Positions 23,253 through 34,909 of a DNA stretch of 56,903 bases are shown one piece after another. This stretch comes from Cudoniella acicularis (lineage: Eukaryota; Ascomycota; Leotiomycetes; Helotiales; Helotiaceae). Made by a program: the position numbers and the translations under genes. The notes under the pieces were generated by a model. That model was not told where the DNA came from, searched no databases, and saw only the letters and a list, made by a program, of their open reading frames with translations. Each line of letters starts with the position of its first letter. The first letter of the stretch is position 1. The stretch is taken from NCBI GenBank assembly GCA_013054445.1, contig JAAMPI010000169.1, forward strand, positions 1 through 56,903. The letters run 5' to 3'.

Positions 23253-24076
23253 ATGCCTGCGCCACCCAAGCAGAGAAAGATTGCTATCGTGGGGAGTCGG
23301 TCCGTCGGTGAGTAGATGCCGTTTCGATTCGATTCGTTGCGTTGCGTTGCGACCCCAGGGCGTGGGCGTGGGTGTCGCCTGCCACCCGAAAGCAAAAAGC
23401 TCATGAGTTCGTGTGCAGGCAAATCATCGCTCACGGTGCAATTTGTGGACAACCACTTTGTGGAAAGCTACTACCCGACTATTGAGAATACTTTCAGTAA
23501 GATCATCAAGTACAAAGGCCAGGAATATGCCACAGAGATCATCGATACGGCAGGCCAGGTAAGTGTGATTGATTCTTTTTATTTTTTTTCATGCAACAGC
23601 CGTCACATGTGACTGCTGGATAAGTGCGAGTCCCACGCTGACGATCAAATAGGACGAATACAGCATCTTGAATTCCAAGCACTTCATTGGAATACATGGG
23701 TATATGCTCGTTTACTCGGTTGCTTCTGTGCAATCGTTTGAGATGATCCAAGTCATTAGAGACAAAATCTTAAATCATCTGGTAAATTATCTACCACGTT
23801 TTGTACACCCACTTCTCCCCTCGCTAACTTCTCCAGGGTTCTGAATGGGTTCCTATCGTCATCGTGGGCAATAAGAGTGACTTACGACCAGAGCAGCGAC
23901 AGGTGACCTCGGAGACAGGCAAGGAATTGGCCGAGACGTTCAATTGTGCTTGGACTGAAGCCAGTGCAAGATTCAACGAGAACGTCAGCAAGGCTTTTGA
24001 ATTGATGATCGGACAAATCGAGAAATCTCAGAATCCCAATGAGCCTACTGGGGGAAACAAGTGTATTGTCATGTGA
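23253..24076 (+). CDS. rhb1: Rheb GTPase, 187 aa
   Basis: Ras-family GTPase that activates TORC1 at the vacuole or lysosome and affects arginine uptake in fungi. Exons: 23253-23307, 23419-23558, 23653-23781, 23837-24076 (sum 564). The P-loop reads GSRSVGKSSL, with the Arg that marks Rheb in place of the usual Gly. The effector region is ESYYPTIENTFSK, G3 is DTAGQDEY, G4 is NKSD, and G5 is TEASAR. The C-terminus CIVM is a CAAX box for farnesylation. Introns are 111, 94 and 55 bases. No oddities. Confidence 0.96.
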
Positions 24077-24969
24077 TGGAAAGGGCTGAAGAGTCTGTTT
24101 TCACGGAATACGTTATAAGTTCTGGTCGGCATATTTCTTCGGGCGTCGCGAGAGGGTTTTTAGGCGTTAGGTACCTAATGACTGTACATGTTACAATGGT
24201 TATGAACGGCCAATACACATACTTCAGAACGGGTTGGGAAGGCTACAGGAAGATAGGAGGCAAAAGCAATCCGTGGTAAGGAGTTCAAGTTGCTATTCCT
24301 TATGTCTTCGGAGTATTATATTCCGAACTTGGGCTAAGAAGTAAAATGCCTTTCCCCTGGCCTACCAGAAACTCAAGTCTGACCGTTGAATCTGCCCTCG
24401 AACTATACATCAGGTCCAGAGCTAAGTAAGTTGTAAAAGAATAGTCTCGTGCCCCAATTGCAACCCCCGAAACCTGATGCTGAGGCGTTCATTCAAGATA
24501 GCGGCTTAGAATTCCGAAACATTATGGCCAGGATAAACAACGCTCAAGCCTTTTAGCAAGAGAAAAATCCAGCAAATCAATTATTCATAATTGAGATATA
24601 GGTAATTCGAAGGAAACTTCCTAGATCATTCTCAAATTGTAATGTTCTGAAACTGGGAACTCATTGAAAGCCAACCGTCCACAAATAAATGTTGAATCAA
24701 AATAATTCAGGCCCAATTATCAACCACGGCATACTGTTTTTCCATGGTAGAAAACTGGACTTCTTAAGGGGGTGTGGCACGTGACAGCCTATGTTTTGCA
24801 GAAAGGAACCCCGCTACCTCAGGACCCCTGCTTTATCGAAACCCCACTAAACGAAAAGGCTGAGAATCAATTTACATTTAACTCGGCCAGTGAGTCAAAT
24901 CATTTGAAGACTCACCCCTTCCTTAAATACCCCTCGCACAGCTCCTGGGCGAGCGCAATCACACACAAA
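24077..24969. promoter_or_regulatory. intergenic; RHEB 3' side and seryl-tRNA synthetase promoter
   Basis: 893 bases. From 24772 an in-frame ATG and 66 open codons run into the synthetase start, so part of this stretch may encode an alternative N-terminus. Otherwise nothing is recognised. Confidence 0.5.
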
Positions 24970-26653
24970 ATGCTCGATATTTTCGATTTCATCGTTGAGA
25001 AGGGGGGAAACCCTCAGAAGATCAAGGAGTCTCAAAGACGCCGCTATGCACCAGAAGAGGCGGTTGACGAAGTAATTGCGCTCTACGAGGATCACCGAAA
25101 GAGTAAGACCGCGTTTTCAAGGTCCGCTTTGTAATGACAGAACTGACGTTGTCGCAGCTCAATACGAGGTTTCCCAAACAAACACCAAAATCAACGAAAT
25201 CCAAAAACAAATTGGTGCGAAGAAGAAGGCAAAGGAAAATGCGGACGACTTGTTGAAGCAAAAGGTGGACCTGGAGAAAATAAAGAAGTCATTCATTGAT
25301 TCTGCTACTGAGAAGGATCTGCTTCTGAAAAAGAAGCTGGGAACGATTGGCAATATTGTGCATGAATCCGTGCTAAACAACAACAACGAGGTACGGTGAA
25401 GACTACCCCGCTATTAGACTCGAGGCAGCGGCTGACCGGGAATTAGGATTTCAATGAGCTGCAACGAACTTGGGCACCTGAGGGAGTCACCGTCGAGAAG
25501 AAAGACGTGCTTTCACACCACGAGGTATTGACGAGACTAGATGGCTACGATCCCGAGCGAGGCGCAAAGGTGGTCGGTCACCGTGGATACTTTTTGAAGA
25601 AATGGGGCGTGTTCTTGAATCAAGCTTTGATCAATTACGGATTGGAGTTCTTAGACTCAAAGGGATATACGCCGCTCCAGACACCGCAATTTATGCTAAA
25701 GGAGTACATGGCGAAGACGGCACAGCTGGAGCAGTTCGACGAGGAGCTCTACAAGGTGATAGACGGCGATGCACAAAACGACAAATATCTTATTGCTACT
25801 TCAGAGCAACCGATTTCTGCGTTCCATGCAGATGAATGGTTACAACCAAAGGACCTGCCAATCAAGTACGCCGGTTTCTCTTCATGCTACAGACGAGAGG
25901 CAGGATCACACGGCAGAGATGCATGGGGAATTTTCCGAGTTCATCAGTTTGAGAAGGTCGGTCTTCAATTTAATTTCAGTAGTTCTGCGGCATTGCTAAC
26001 TTAATATTTAAAAACAGGTGGAGCAATTTCTTCTTACAGATCCTGAAAAGTCATGGGAGGCGTTTGACAACATGATCCATATCTCAGAAGAGTTCTACAA
26101 GTCCTTGGGTGTTCCTTATCGCGTTGTAGCAATTGTCTCTGGTGCGCTGAACAATGCTGCAGCGAAGAAATTTGATCTTGAGGCTTGGTTCCCATTCCAA
26201 GGAGAGTATAAAGAGCTTGTCTCCTGCTCAAATTGTACCGATTACCAGTCCCGAGCACTTGAGATTCGATTTGGTGCGAAGCTGCAGACGGAGATCCGAA
26301 AGAAATATGTTCACGCGCTCAACTCAACACTTTGTGCAACAGAGAGAGCTTTGTGTTGTCTTCTCGAAAACTTCCAAACCGAAGAGGTGAGCAATATCTC
26401 GAACCTAAAACAGCTAATCATATCACTAACAAAATAACGTTAGGGATTCAGCGTTCCTGAACCACTCCGAAAGTACTTACCAGGTGCTCCAGAATTCATT
26501 CCCTTCACCAAAGACTTACCGAAAGACTCCACTTCACAAAAGGCAAAAGGAAAGGCTGAGAAGGCGCCGAAGCCCAAGGCTGCTCCTGTTGCAGCTCCCG
26601 TTGCCGGTGGTGCTACTGAAGCCACGGACAAATTAAATGATCTCAAGGTTTGA
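24970..26653 (+). CDS. SES1: cytosolic seryl-tRNA synthetase, 484 aa
   Basis: Class II aminoacyl-tRNA synthetase that charges tRNA-Ser with serine (ATP to AMP plus PPi). Exons: 24970-25102, 25158-25390, 25447-25956, 26018-26386, 26444-26653 (sum 1455). The N-terminal long antiparallel coiled coil covers roughly residues 30-115 ([20 protein letters not shown]). The catalytic core has [31 protein letters not shown], motif 2 [20 protein letters not shown] and motif 3 [18 protein letters not shown]. The C-terminus is a Lys/Ala/Pro-rich tail typical of eukaryotic cytosolic enzymes. The chosen ATG ([15 protein letters not shown]) is the conserved start; an upstream in-frame ATG at 24772 would add 66 residues. 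Confidence 0.96.
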
Positions 26654-27769
26654 GGTGCATTTGATAGGAGGTGAATGCGAACTATGGATATGGATGTATG
26701 TTTTTGGAGCAAGGAAGATATCTCTTGATTGTCTAGGGAGCGGAATATTTTAGCTTATGTGTTTCAGCGGAAGCCATACACCTCATGATGCAGAAATGAT
26801 AGACAATTATTCCCAAAATATCCCCACTCGCACGTGCATAAAGATAGCTTGCCAAGGCCCAAGAAGGAATAATTTCAAACTATGAGACTTTTTTGAAATA
26901 CCAGCTTACTACATGGGGGGTGTTCTGAGTTTTAGAAACCACATATACGTTTAAAGGGTGTAGACTTACAGTAGCACATTGATTCACAGACTATGAGTTA
27001 CAGTAGTTTTATTGTTTTTTTTTTATCCCCATAGCTTTAACATGACTTTTAATTAATGCTGTTGAGTAATTCTGCTACTGTGGCGCAACATAGCACGGAG
27101 GCTGAAGTTGGAGCCCGGGCCTTAGAAATGAAAGTTCGAAATAACAGTTTAACCTATTTATAAATTCTCATAGTGAGATAGTGACGCATGCATTATAGTA
27201 ACTGATATATCTTCCTTTTGATAATCAGGAGGTACTTCCGGCTCAATAAAGCTGAATGACTTGACTACTGTGGTGTATTAACACTAGGTTCACAAAAAAC
27301 CGAACAAGGTGTTTAGTTTTAATATCAAGAAAAAGAGATACAACACTGCGGGCCTTCTGATACGTTTCTATTAGTGGACTACTCGCAGCCTTTGTTCAAA
27401 GAAGGCGAGGAAACGCAAGCATTTCAAGGTCACCCCTTCCTTAATGGTAGATGCCTCCTTTAAGCGAGGCGTAGCCTACTGCTGCTCCTTCCGGCATGAC
27501 ATGGCCAACTCAGACTCCAGACATAACCTGGAATCCAACACCATCTTATGCGCTCTCATTCCTCTTCACCCAACGGTGCACATTCGTTTCTATCATAACT
27601 AAACACTCTACCTCGTTCGTCGACTGGGGAATATCCAAAATTCCGATGCCAAATGGTCCGCATCCCGTCCCTCATTCATCAGCCGTCAAGCCCTTCGTAG
27701 CTACCCACAATCGCCCACTGTACTCCAGTAACCTGGCTGGCATCTCAAACCACCCGACCGCATCCAACC
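26654..27769. other. AT-rich intergenic stretch
   Basis: 1116 bases with low-complexity T-rich parts (a T10 run at 27015-27024). No gene, tRNA or repeat family is recognised. The last 200 bases are presumably the promoter of the downstream protease gene. Confidence 0.5.
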
Positions 27770-29598
27770 ATGGGCCAAGATGAAATATGTTGCCCTTTCT
27801 GTGGCTTCGACACGAACAGCGAGTACCAGATCATGGTATGTCTCAACCCAATTTCCCACGTCACGTGCCCAGATCTGACTGTCTCACAGCTCCATATGGA
27901 GACCAAGCATGCGGAAGGGGATGAATCACCGTTCGTAGTAAAAGATGATGATGCGAGTATTGCCGCAATTCTAGCTATGGACGAAGAAAGATCCACAGAA
28001 CCCCAGTACTCCAACTGTCCTGTCGAAGGCTGTGGCGAAGCACTTCTCTGGAGCGAATTCGACAGCCACCTCGAGATGCACAGTGCCGAATTGGAAACCG
28101 GAGATGATGAATCCGGCCCAGCGTCCAAGAAACTCAAGTTGAACCCTGCAGCCGAAGCCTCTTTTAGCACCAAATTGTCACACGCTCTCCGCAATATCGA
28201 CGATGTTGATGACAGATCGTCATCTTCTCGAAGCCCCGAGTCTGATCGGCAAGAAAAGGCAAAGGATATTTGGAAAAAGATGTTAAAAATGCCAGATACT
28301 CCATCAAAAAGCTCTTCTTCAACGACCACCTCAAAGAATGCCAGGAGGAGGTTGGGGGTAAGTTCCTCCTACCTTGGCTCTTTGCATCATAATGTATTGA
28401 TGGTGTTTAAGAAATCAGAGCTTGGCCCTCATGCAAATGAGAAGCAAATGCCATCATGGCTTGTCAAACTACTAGAGTCAGATGGTGAAATGACTACTGT
28501 GAATCGATTGGACGGGGATGGGAAGTTAAAAAAGGTTAAATTCTGTCCAAACCGAACCTCGGGGATTCTTCCGGTGCTTGAGCAGCTGCTTCGACAGGAT
28601 CGCTCCACCGAGTATGCATATCTGTGTGATCCAGCTGTCAAGCATGTCTCGAAACTCAAACGTGAAGGTAAGACAATCCAATCTAAAACCTCCGGTTTGT
28701 GCTGATTTAGGAAGGCGGCTTTTGTGGATATCGTAATATCCAAATGTTAAGCTCGTACATTATCGGAGCTCGCTCACAGGGTCATCAGTACTTTAATGGT
28801 AAAATACCTACCATTTTTGACATTCAGGAATATATTGAAAATGCTTGGGATATTGGCATTAACACCCAAGGCCGCGTTGAAACTGGTGGTATTCGAGGAA
28901 CTAGGAAATACATCGGTACTCCTGATGTCAGTAAAACAAACTCACTCTTTCCATTTAGAATAGGCAGCCTTTGTGCTAACAGATTTTAACAGGCGCAAGC
29001 AATGTTCTGCAGTCTTGGAATAGCGTAAGTTTAAATGACTGGCGTAAACCTTCCTTGATTACTGATAATATGTAGATGCGATGCCCAAGGATTGAAGCCC
29101 AAGAAAGACAAGAAAGACGCTCCATCAGCATACCACCTTCTCTTCCAAGCAGTAGAGGCGTACTTTGCCAATGGCTGCGTCGATTTCAACTCTAAAGTCC
29201 GATGCACGACTCTTCCACCCATCTATTTCCAACATCCCGGTATGCTTTTTTTTCCCTCTACAATTTCAGGACTATACACTAACACTTGAAGGCCATTCTA
29301 TGACAATTGTCGGCTTTGAAAGGCGCTCCGATGGAACAAAAGACATTCTTGTTTTCGACCCTATGTTTCATGATGCGCCAAATATCACTAAGCTCATCGG
29401 CCAAAGATTCACACACAAAGCACCCGCAGATGCTTTGAAAGCGTACCGGCGGGGCGTACCTTACTTGCGAAAGTACAATGAATTCGAGCTTCTTAAGTTC
29501 GTTCCCTCAATCTGCTCTCGATTAATTTTACTGACAATAAACGAAGATTGACACCACCAGCGAGACAAACTGATGATTCCGGTATAAGTCCGGGCTGA
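27770..29598 (+). CDS. ZUP1/ZUFSP-type deubiquitinase (C78 peptidase with zinc fingers), 484 aa
   Basis: Cysteine protease of the UfSP-related C78 family; the human relative ZUP1 cleaves K63-linked ubiquitin chains in the DNA-damage response. Exons: 27770-27835, 27890-28357, 28412-28667, 28715-28926, 28993-29024, 29076-29239, 29292-29496, 29547-29598 (sum 1455). Two zinc fingers lie N-terminally: CCPFCGFDTNSEYQIMLHME and CPVEGCGEALLWSEFDSHLE. A Ser-rich linker follows. The protease domain has the catalytic Cys in GGFCGYRNIQML, His in GHSMTIVGFE and Asp in VFDPMFHD. The first two introns are 54 bases, so reading through them also stays open; the joined version restores the zinc-finger His spacing. 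The donor of the last intron (GTTCGT) is unusual. Confidence 0.88.
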
Positions 29599-30059
29599 CA
29601 TTATTTTACCTGGAGTTCTTTGGCGATGGTTTGCTTGGTGCATTTGTAGGTGTAGGCTATGGCATGAATGAGAAACGAAGATCAATGATTCGGCACGCAT
29701 TTGAGGGAGTTCAGCGGTAGGTAGACTTTGCCTTGGCTATTTTCTACGTTGTGTTATTAGGAATGATCAGCGAGATATCCACATGAAATGAAGCGCTTAT
29801 TGCGATGCTGAGAGATTGTAGGCAGTGAGGGAACAGTGGCTTGAATCGATCGAGAAATTTGGTCTGTCTCCCTATTTCTCTGTCTCTTGGAGCAAGAGGA
29901 TGCGTCAATCTTGACGAGCCCATTCTGGTGGGCTTCGATGTAACCCTGAACGCCATGCGCACTACAAACAAGATTAAAGTACATCCTAGTCCAGCACGAG
30001 GGCTCTAGACTTCGTTCCATTTAGGCCCCAAGTGTTCGATTTTGCAGAAATGCAACAAA
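29599..30059. other. intergenic between convergent genes
   Basis: 461 bases between two convergent stops, presumably two 3' untranslated regions. Nothing else is seen. Confidence 0.5.
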
Positions 30060-31945
30060 TTACCTGCGATAAACATCGCGCTCCCTTTCTCGTTCCCGTT
30101 CTCGCTCGCGCTCACGATCTCTCTCCCTATCTCTATCAAGAGGCTCCCGCTCTCTTACACGCTCTCTGTCTCGATCTCTTACAGGGCTGCGACTCCGGCT
30201 TCGTGTTCTACCACTCCTGCTTCGGTCATCGCCATAATCTAGCCTTTCGCGATCGCGGTCCCGGTCTCTGTCGCGGTGATGTGGACGATCATCACGATCG
30301 TCTCTTCGTCGTCTGTCATCTCTCCGCCCGCTGTCAGGGCCGTAGCTTGGAATATAGGTGTCGACTGATGGTCCACCGGGTCTGTTTCTTGGAAGTGGTG
30401 GGCGATCGAGCTCTCGTGATCGAGACCTGTACCCGTCTGGTCGATCAGGTCTTCCTCCATCGTGATAATCAACAGGTGGCGGTCTTGGAGGGAGACCCCT
30501 GGGATCCGGTCGAATGTCGTCTCTTTGCCAACCTCGTCTTCGTTCTTCTGGCGGCGGAGGAGGCGGGACACCGTTGCGATAGCCGCCGTTCGGAGGGTAA
30601 TTTCTGCGATATTGGCCATATCCATCACCATGCCCATATCCGGCATTTCCATTTGCGGTTGGTTCTCCCCATCCACCAACTGGGCCCATTCCCACGGTTC
30701 CACCCTTTGGTGCCGGTGGAGGAGCGGCCTTTTGACTCCTGAACTTGCGTCGATCGAGCTCGTGGGAGTCTTCAAAGGTTGGCAAGTCACCGGCACGAGC
30801 GGGTAGTGGTGGAGTTTTGAAATATGCGTGTTCTAATGCGTCCATAGCATTAATACGTTTCCGCCAATCCAGTCTAAGCAGCTCATTTAGAAGGGCTATA
30901 GCTCCAGAGCCGTATCTACCAATGGTCAGTCGATACTCCAAGTATTAGTAGTAATGATACGCACTCTCGGAAACGTTGCCATAAGCTAGATGGTCTTGGT
31001 GGGAAATTCAGACCCTCGGCGCCCGGTAATGATCTCCAACCAGGCATAGTTTCTTCCGTTGGAGTGCCAACCAAATCGAAGATGATCTTGAGTTGATTGG
31101 TATCACTATCACCAGCCAAAATAGGCTTTCCAACGAGCATCTCACCAAACACACAACTGGGGAGGAGTTAGTAAACAAAAGAATGATCGGGGGTAAAGCT
31201 ATACATACCCCACGCCCCAAAGATCAATAGCAGTGGTATATTTTCGCAGCTGCAACAGCAGCTCCGGGGGACGGTACCATCTAGTGACCACCAGCGTAGT
31301 ATAATCCCTGGATGCTTCTCCCCCACCATTTCCTTTAACAGGCACAGCTTCATCGTAATGTCGAGCCAACCCAAAATCCGCAATTTGTAAGATCCCTTTA
31401 TTGCTAATCAAAAGATTCGCAGCCTTCATATCTCTGTGAAGAATTTTGTTGTCATGCAGGTATCGCAGTCCTTCTAAAAGTTGCAGCATGTAGCATTTGA
31501 TTTGGGGTTCTGTGAATTTGACGGAGGGGTTCTCGAGGAGACCAGAGAGATCATGGTCCATGTAAGGAGTGACCATATACATGATCGCACGCTTTCTCTT
31601 ATCGTTAGTCTTCATGTGATGTTCAACTGCCATTTCCTCCAGCTTGAGGATGTTCGGGTGTGAAAGGAGCTTGAGGAGCTTGATCTCTCGGAGGGCAGTT
31701 ATCGGAAATCCATCCTTCTCGTTATGCATCAAGATCTTCTTCAGCGCAACAACTGCTCCAGTCTTTTTGGACTTGGCCTTGTGAACCTCTCCAAAAGTGC
31801 CCTCTCCCAACTTTGCGATCATTTCGTAGTCCGTGATTCTCGAGCAGCCGCGATAGTGGGCAGGGGATCGTGCATGTTGAACTGCGAAAGCACGAGGGGA
31901 GACGCCATTGCTCTGCGGGCTCATTTGATGTGATGGAGTCGCCAT
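30060..31945 (-). CDS. bur1: BUR1/CDK9-type cyclin-dependent kinase, 594 aa
   Basis: Nuclear kinase that phosphorylates the RNA polymerase II tail and SPT5 to promote elongation. Exons: 31209-31945, 30965-31156, 30060-30915 (sum 1785). The kinase domain has the Gly loop [15 protein letters not shown], the catalytic Lys in VALKKI, the PITALRE helix ([13 protein letters not shown]), [19 protein letters not shown] and [13 protein letters not shown]. After [13 protein letters not shown] comes a long disordered tail, first Gly/Pro/Tyr-rich, then Arg/Asp/Glu/Ser repeats of the RD and RE type ([10 protein letters not shown]), ending in YRR. Such RS/RD-like tails are known in filamentous-fungal BUR1 proteins. 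The repeat composition also creates a long open frame on the opposite strand that is not a gene. Confidence 0.94.
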
Positions 31946-32462
31946 TTCGAGTATGAGAATCGAAGTGCGACCAGTCGAGGCCGCACTTTGTCCGATAGTT
32001 GATGCGCTTCGATGCGACTAGAAGTTGCTGTTGTTCATGGGTCGGTGTAAAAGACAACCTGCAAGCAGAAGTTGGAAAATCAAAGAGGGAACGAGATATT
32101 TAAAGATAGAGCGGCTTGCTCAGAAGTATATGCCTGCGCATTGTCAGCCAGGCCGAGGACTCAAACAATAGATGGAGCTTGGTATTGTAAAAGGCATTCA
32201 ATGCCTTCACAATCGCTCTAGAAGGTGATGGGCGAGCACTTCAAAAGAAGTTTAGCGCCAATTTGACTGCTCGGAGCGGCTATATGTTGATCCGTCACCC
32301 TCCGAATCAAGCCGCGAACGACAACTGACCTCACCTCTCAAAAGCGATCACGAAAGTCGTGTCTACGCGTTGTCAGGATATCCTTCACGGCCAATTAGTA
32401 TCAACTAAGGTATTTAGGATCTAACCTGCTTGCAGAAAGATACTGACCCCCCGAAAAGCGCA
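31946..32462. promoter_or_regulatory. shared divergent promoter of BUR1 and the complex-I-like subunit
   Basis: 517 bases between two divergent starts. The bases just before the small gene (CTAACCTGCTTGCAG at about 32421-32435) look like a branch point and acceptor of a 5' leader intron. Confidence 0.4.
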
Positions 32463-32750
32463 ATGACTTCTACCAAGCCGGAGGGCAAAATAGCTGCAAA
32501 GCACCATCCTGTCCGAATCCCCCCAGTAAGGCCAATGTACCGATATTTCGCAACAGGGCTGGGAGCAAGCATGTGGTTCTTTGTACGCAGATTTATCCCC
32601 AAGCTATTACATTTCAATGCTGACATTCTTGTAGTTGATGTACAGAGCAAAGCAAGACGGTATGCCTGCCACATTCGGAGGAAGACGAACACTTCTAACA
32701 CATTCGCAGGCGCTGTCTTACTCGGATGGAAGCACCCTTGGGATCATTGA
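32463..32750 (+). CDS. small complex I accessory subunit, NDUFB2-like, 61 aa
   Basis: Probable accessory subunit of mitochondrial NADH:ubiquinone oxidoreductase (inner membrane). Exons: 32463-32582, 32635-32659, 32710-32750 (sum 186). The protein has a short basic head (MTSTKPEGKIAAKHHPVRIP), one membrane-spanning segment (RYFATGLGASMWFFLMYRA) and the tail KQDGAVLLGWKHPWDH. The order R-F-x-G, W-F-F, a basic residue, L-G, H/P-W-D resembles the AGGG/NDUFB2 subunit and its fungal relatives; this is family recognition by eye and could be another single-span complex I subunit. A middle exon of 25 bases explains why ORF-based prediction would miss it. Confidence 0.65.
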   Translation: MTSTKPEGKIAAKHHPVRIPPVRPMYRYFATGLGASMWFFVRRFIPKLLHFNADILVVDVQSKARRYACHIRRKTNTSNTFAGAVLLGWKHPWDH

Positions 32751-33257
32751 AGCGGGGGTAACAGGGGATGGCGCTGTGAAGATTTATCAATGGTGTACAC
32801 TATATGCTACGGACTTACGTTCGAGCAATTGGAGAGCAAGAGAGAAATGGTCTGAGCATTTGGCTCTAGTCCATGGGACGCAGATGCGTCTACGTCGTTC
32901 ATGCCAATACGCAACAAACAACAATTCATTCAATACGCGAAAATTATGGTTTATGGAGGGGTGGATATGCTTTTTGTGCTGTGCTACTCACTTCCTGTGT
33001 CTCTCCCTAGTACAGGGGACAATATGTCTTTTATCTGTCGTTGCAATTTCGGGGTGGAAAGGATGGAAACGTGCTTAAGGAACACATTAAGGTATGGTTC
33101 CCTAGTCTATGAAGTTTCTGACACTTTTCTCTTTACATCCATTCCTCCTCCCGCACGTTATTCTCGGCACCCCTCATTTCCATACTACCCTAGGAAGTCT
33201 GACCTTCCGTGAAAATTTTAATGTTCCATTGTCCAATATTCAGTTAGTTGTTTGAAA
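32751..33257. other. intergenic between convergent genes
   Basis: 507 bases between two convergent stops. Open frames here are out of phase with anything recognisable. Nothing else is seen. Confidence 0.5.
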
Positions 33258-34488
33258 TTATGACGGAACAGGCTTCTCAAACAAATAATGTGTTACACCC
33301 CAAGTATCTCCTCCTTCGTATGCAAACAGCTCAGCACAAGCCATGTAGAATATTTGCCATCGGTAATACCACATGGCTGTCTTCTCCGCGCCATAAGTCT
33401 CGGTCAAATGTGGCCAAATCTCAGTCTTACTTGCCGTCATTTTCGACAACCAATCCTGGGACGATATCAGTACCATACAGGATTTTCAAACATGTGGTCT
33501 TACCTCGCAGGTTTTAGCATAATGCTTCCCGTTAACCCACCACTGGTGCCGCAGCTTCAGATCCTTCTGGAAATACAGCAGCAAATCCGCAGAGGGCATT
33601 GTTCCTCCTGAGAAGAAATGGGTGCTCATCCATCCCTCCTCAAAATCATATGCGGTAGACTTATGCGCAAAGATATGCACAAATAGCTTTCCACCAGGTT
33701 TCAGGGCTCTTGCAACCTTAGCCATCAGCAGCTCATAGTTTTTCATGTGCTCAAATAGCTTTTGACTCGTTAGTTACTACCATTGACATCGTGTGATTCA
33801 ACACAAACCTCAATAGAAACAACTCGATCAAAGCTCTCCTTCTCAAACTCATAGTCTACCACATTTCCGGTGATGACTGTCAAGTTGCTGAAACCCTTCT
33901 CTTTAGCCTTGGCGTCGATATATAGCTTTTGAGTTCTCGAATTGGAGAAGGCTGTGATTTTTGAATTGGGCAAGACTTCCGCAAAGTACAATGCTCCTGA
34001 ACCCCATCCACATCTAACAGCGTTCCCATGAGCTTCTTGTCAGAACAGAATCCGTTGAAACTCACCCCAAATCCAATATACTCATCCCATCCTTCAACCC
34101 CGCCTTCTCCACATAGGTCTCCAACATCGCAATTTCCGCCTGGGCGAGTGTCTCCCCTCCTTTCGGGTACAAACAAGAGCTGTACTTCATCCTTGGCCCT
34201 AAGGAAGCAATAAGTACCCCAGTACCAACCTCATAGTGCTGCTCATTGGCCGTGGCGGTCTCAATGGCGATGGGGCGGCTGCGAAGAAGCTCTACGTATT
34301 TCATTTTCTTCTCGTAGGCTTCTTCTAGAGACGTCGTCTTGATAATCTCAATGCGATCGCGCAGCTGACGTCTGATGCCAATGCGAATCACGGCGTTGGG
34401 GAGGTAGCCCCCATCTAAGATCCAGTCTGGAACGTTTGTGTCAGTGCATACATGTAACGAGAGGTGAAAGAGTCGTACCGTAGTTCAT
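33258..34488 (-). CDS. cyclopropane-synthase-family SAM methyltransferase, 342 aa
   Basis: S-adenosylmethionine-dependent methyltransferase of the CMAS/CFA family; the closest style is that of coclaurine N-methyltransferase-like proteins, so the substrate may be an amine or a lipid. Exons: 34479-34488, 34066-34426, 33809-34013, 33504-33758, 33258-33455 (sum 1029). The start exon has ten bases (MNY plus one). Segments: [20 protein letters not shown], the SAM-binding motif [53 protein letters not shown], and the C-terminal [18 protein letters not shown]. These are the typical CMAS blocks in order. No membrane segment or signal is seen. Neighbours (complex I subunit, P5B ATPase) do not suggest a pathway. 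Confidence 0.88.
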
Positions 34489-34909
34489 GGTCACGGGAAA
34501 TGTTGGAAATCGCTGAATCTATTTTCAATTAAACTTTTGTAAGGAAGATCAGGTCGGGGACGCTACGAGAAGTTTTGTGCGTGGTTTGAGGATTTAACAT
34601 CAAAGCGTAGTTTGGTGTATCATCTCGCCCTGGACCTGTCGATCGCCGTACTAACGGCACTTTGAACACCAAAATGACTTAGTTATGAAATTTGAAATGA
34701 GTTTTGATAAAAGGAAATTTTTAGGTGTATAATAATTGGTTTAAAAAAATATATGGATTTATTGAGTTTGAAAGCCGCCCGGCTCTTCGGCCACGATTAG
34801 GAAATTTTTATTTTTCTTAATGTGGAAGAGTGCTGGACTTCTGGGGTTCTGGTATTATTTTCAAGTCTAAATTTTCTAATATTTACAGTCTTACAAATGG
34901 TGTTAGCTA
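34489..34909. other. intergenic
   Basis: 421 bases, AT-rich, between the methyltransferase start and the ATPase stop (both minus strand). Nothing is recognised. Confidence 0.5.

Noticed and set aside
30032..30742. Long plus-strand open frame (236 codons) opposite BUR1
   Set aside because: It is the antisense of the Arg/Asp/Glu repeat tail of BUR1; codon bias of such repeats keeps the opposite frame open.
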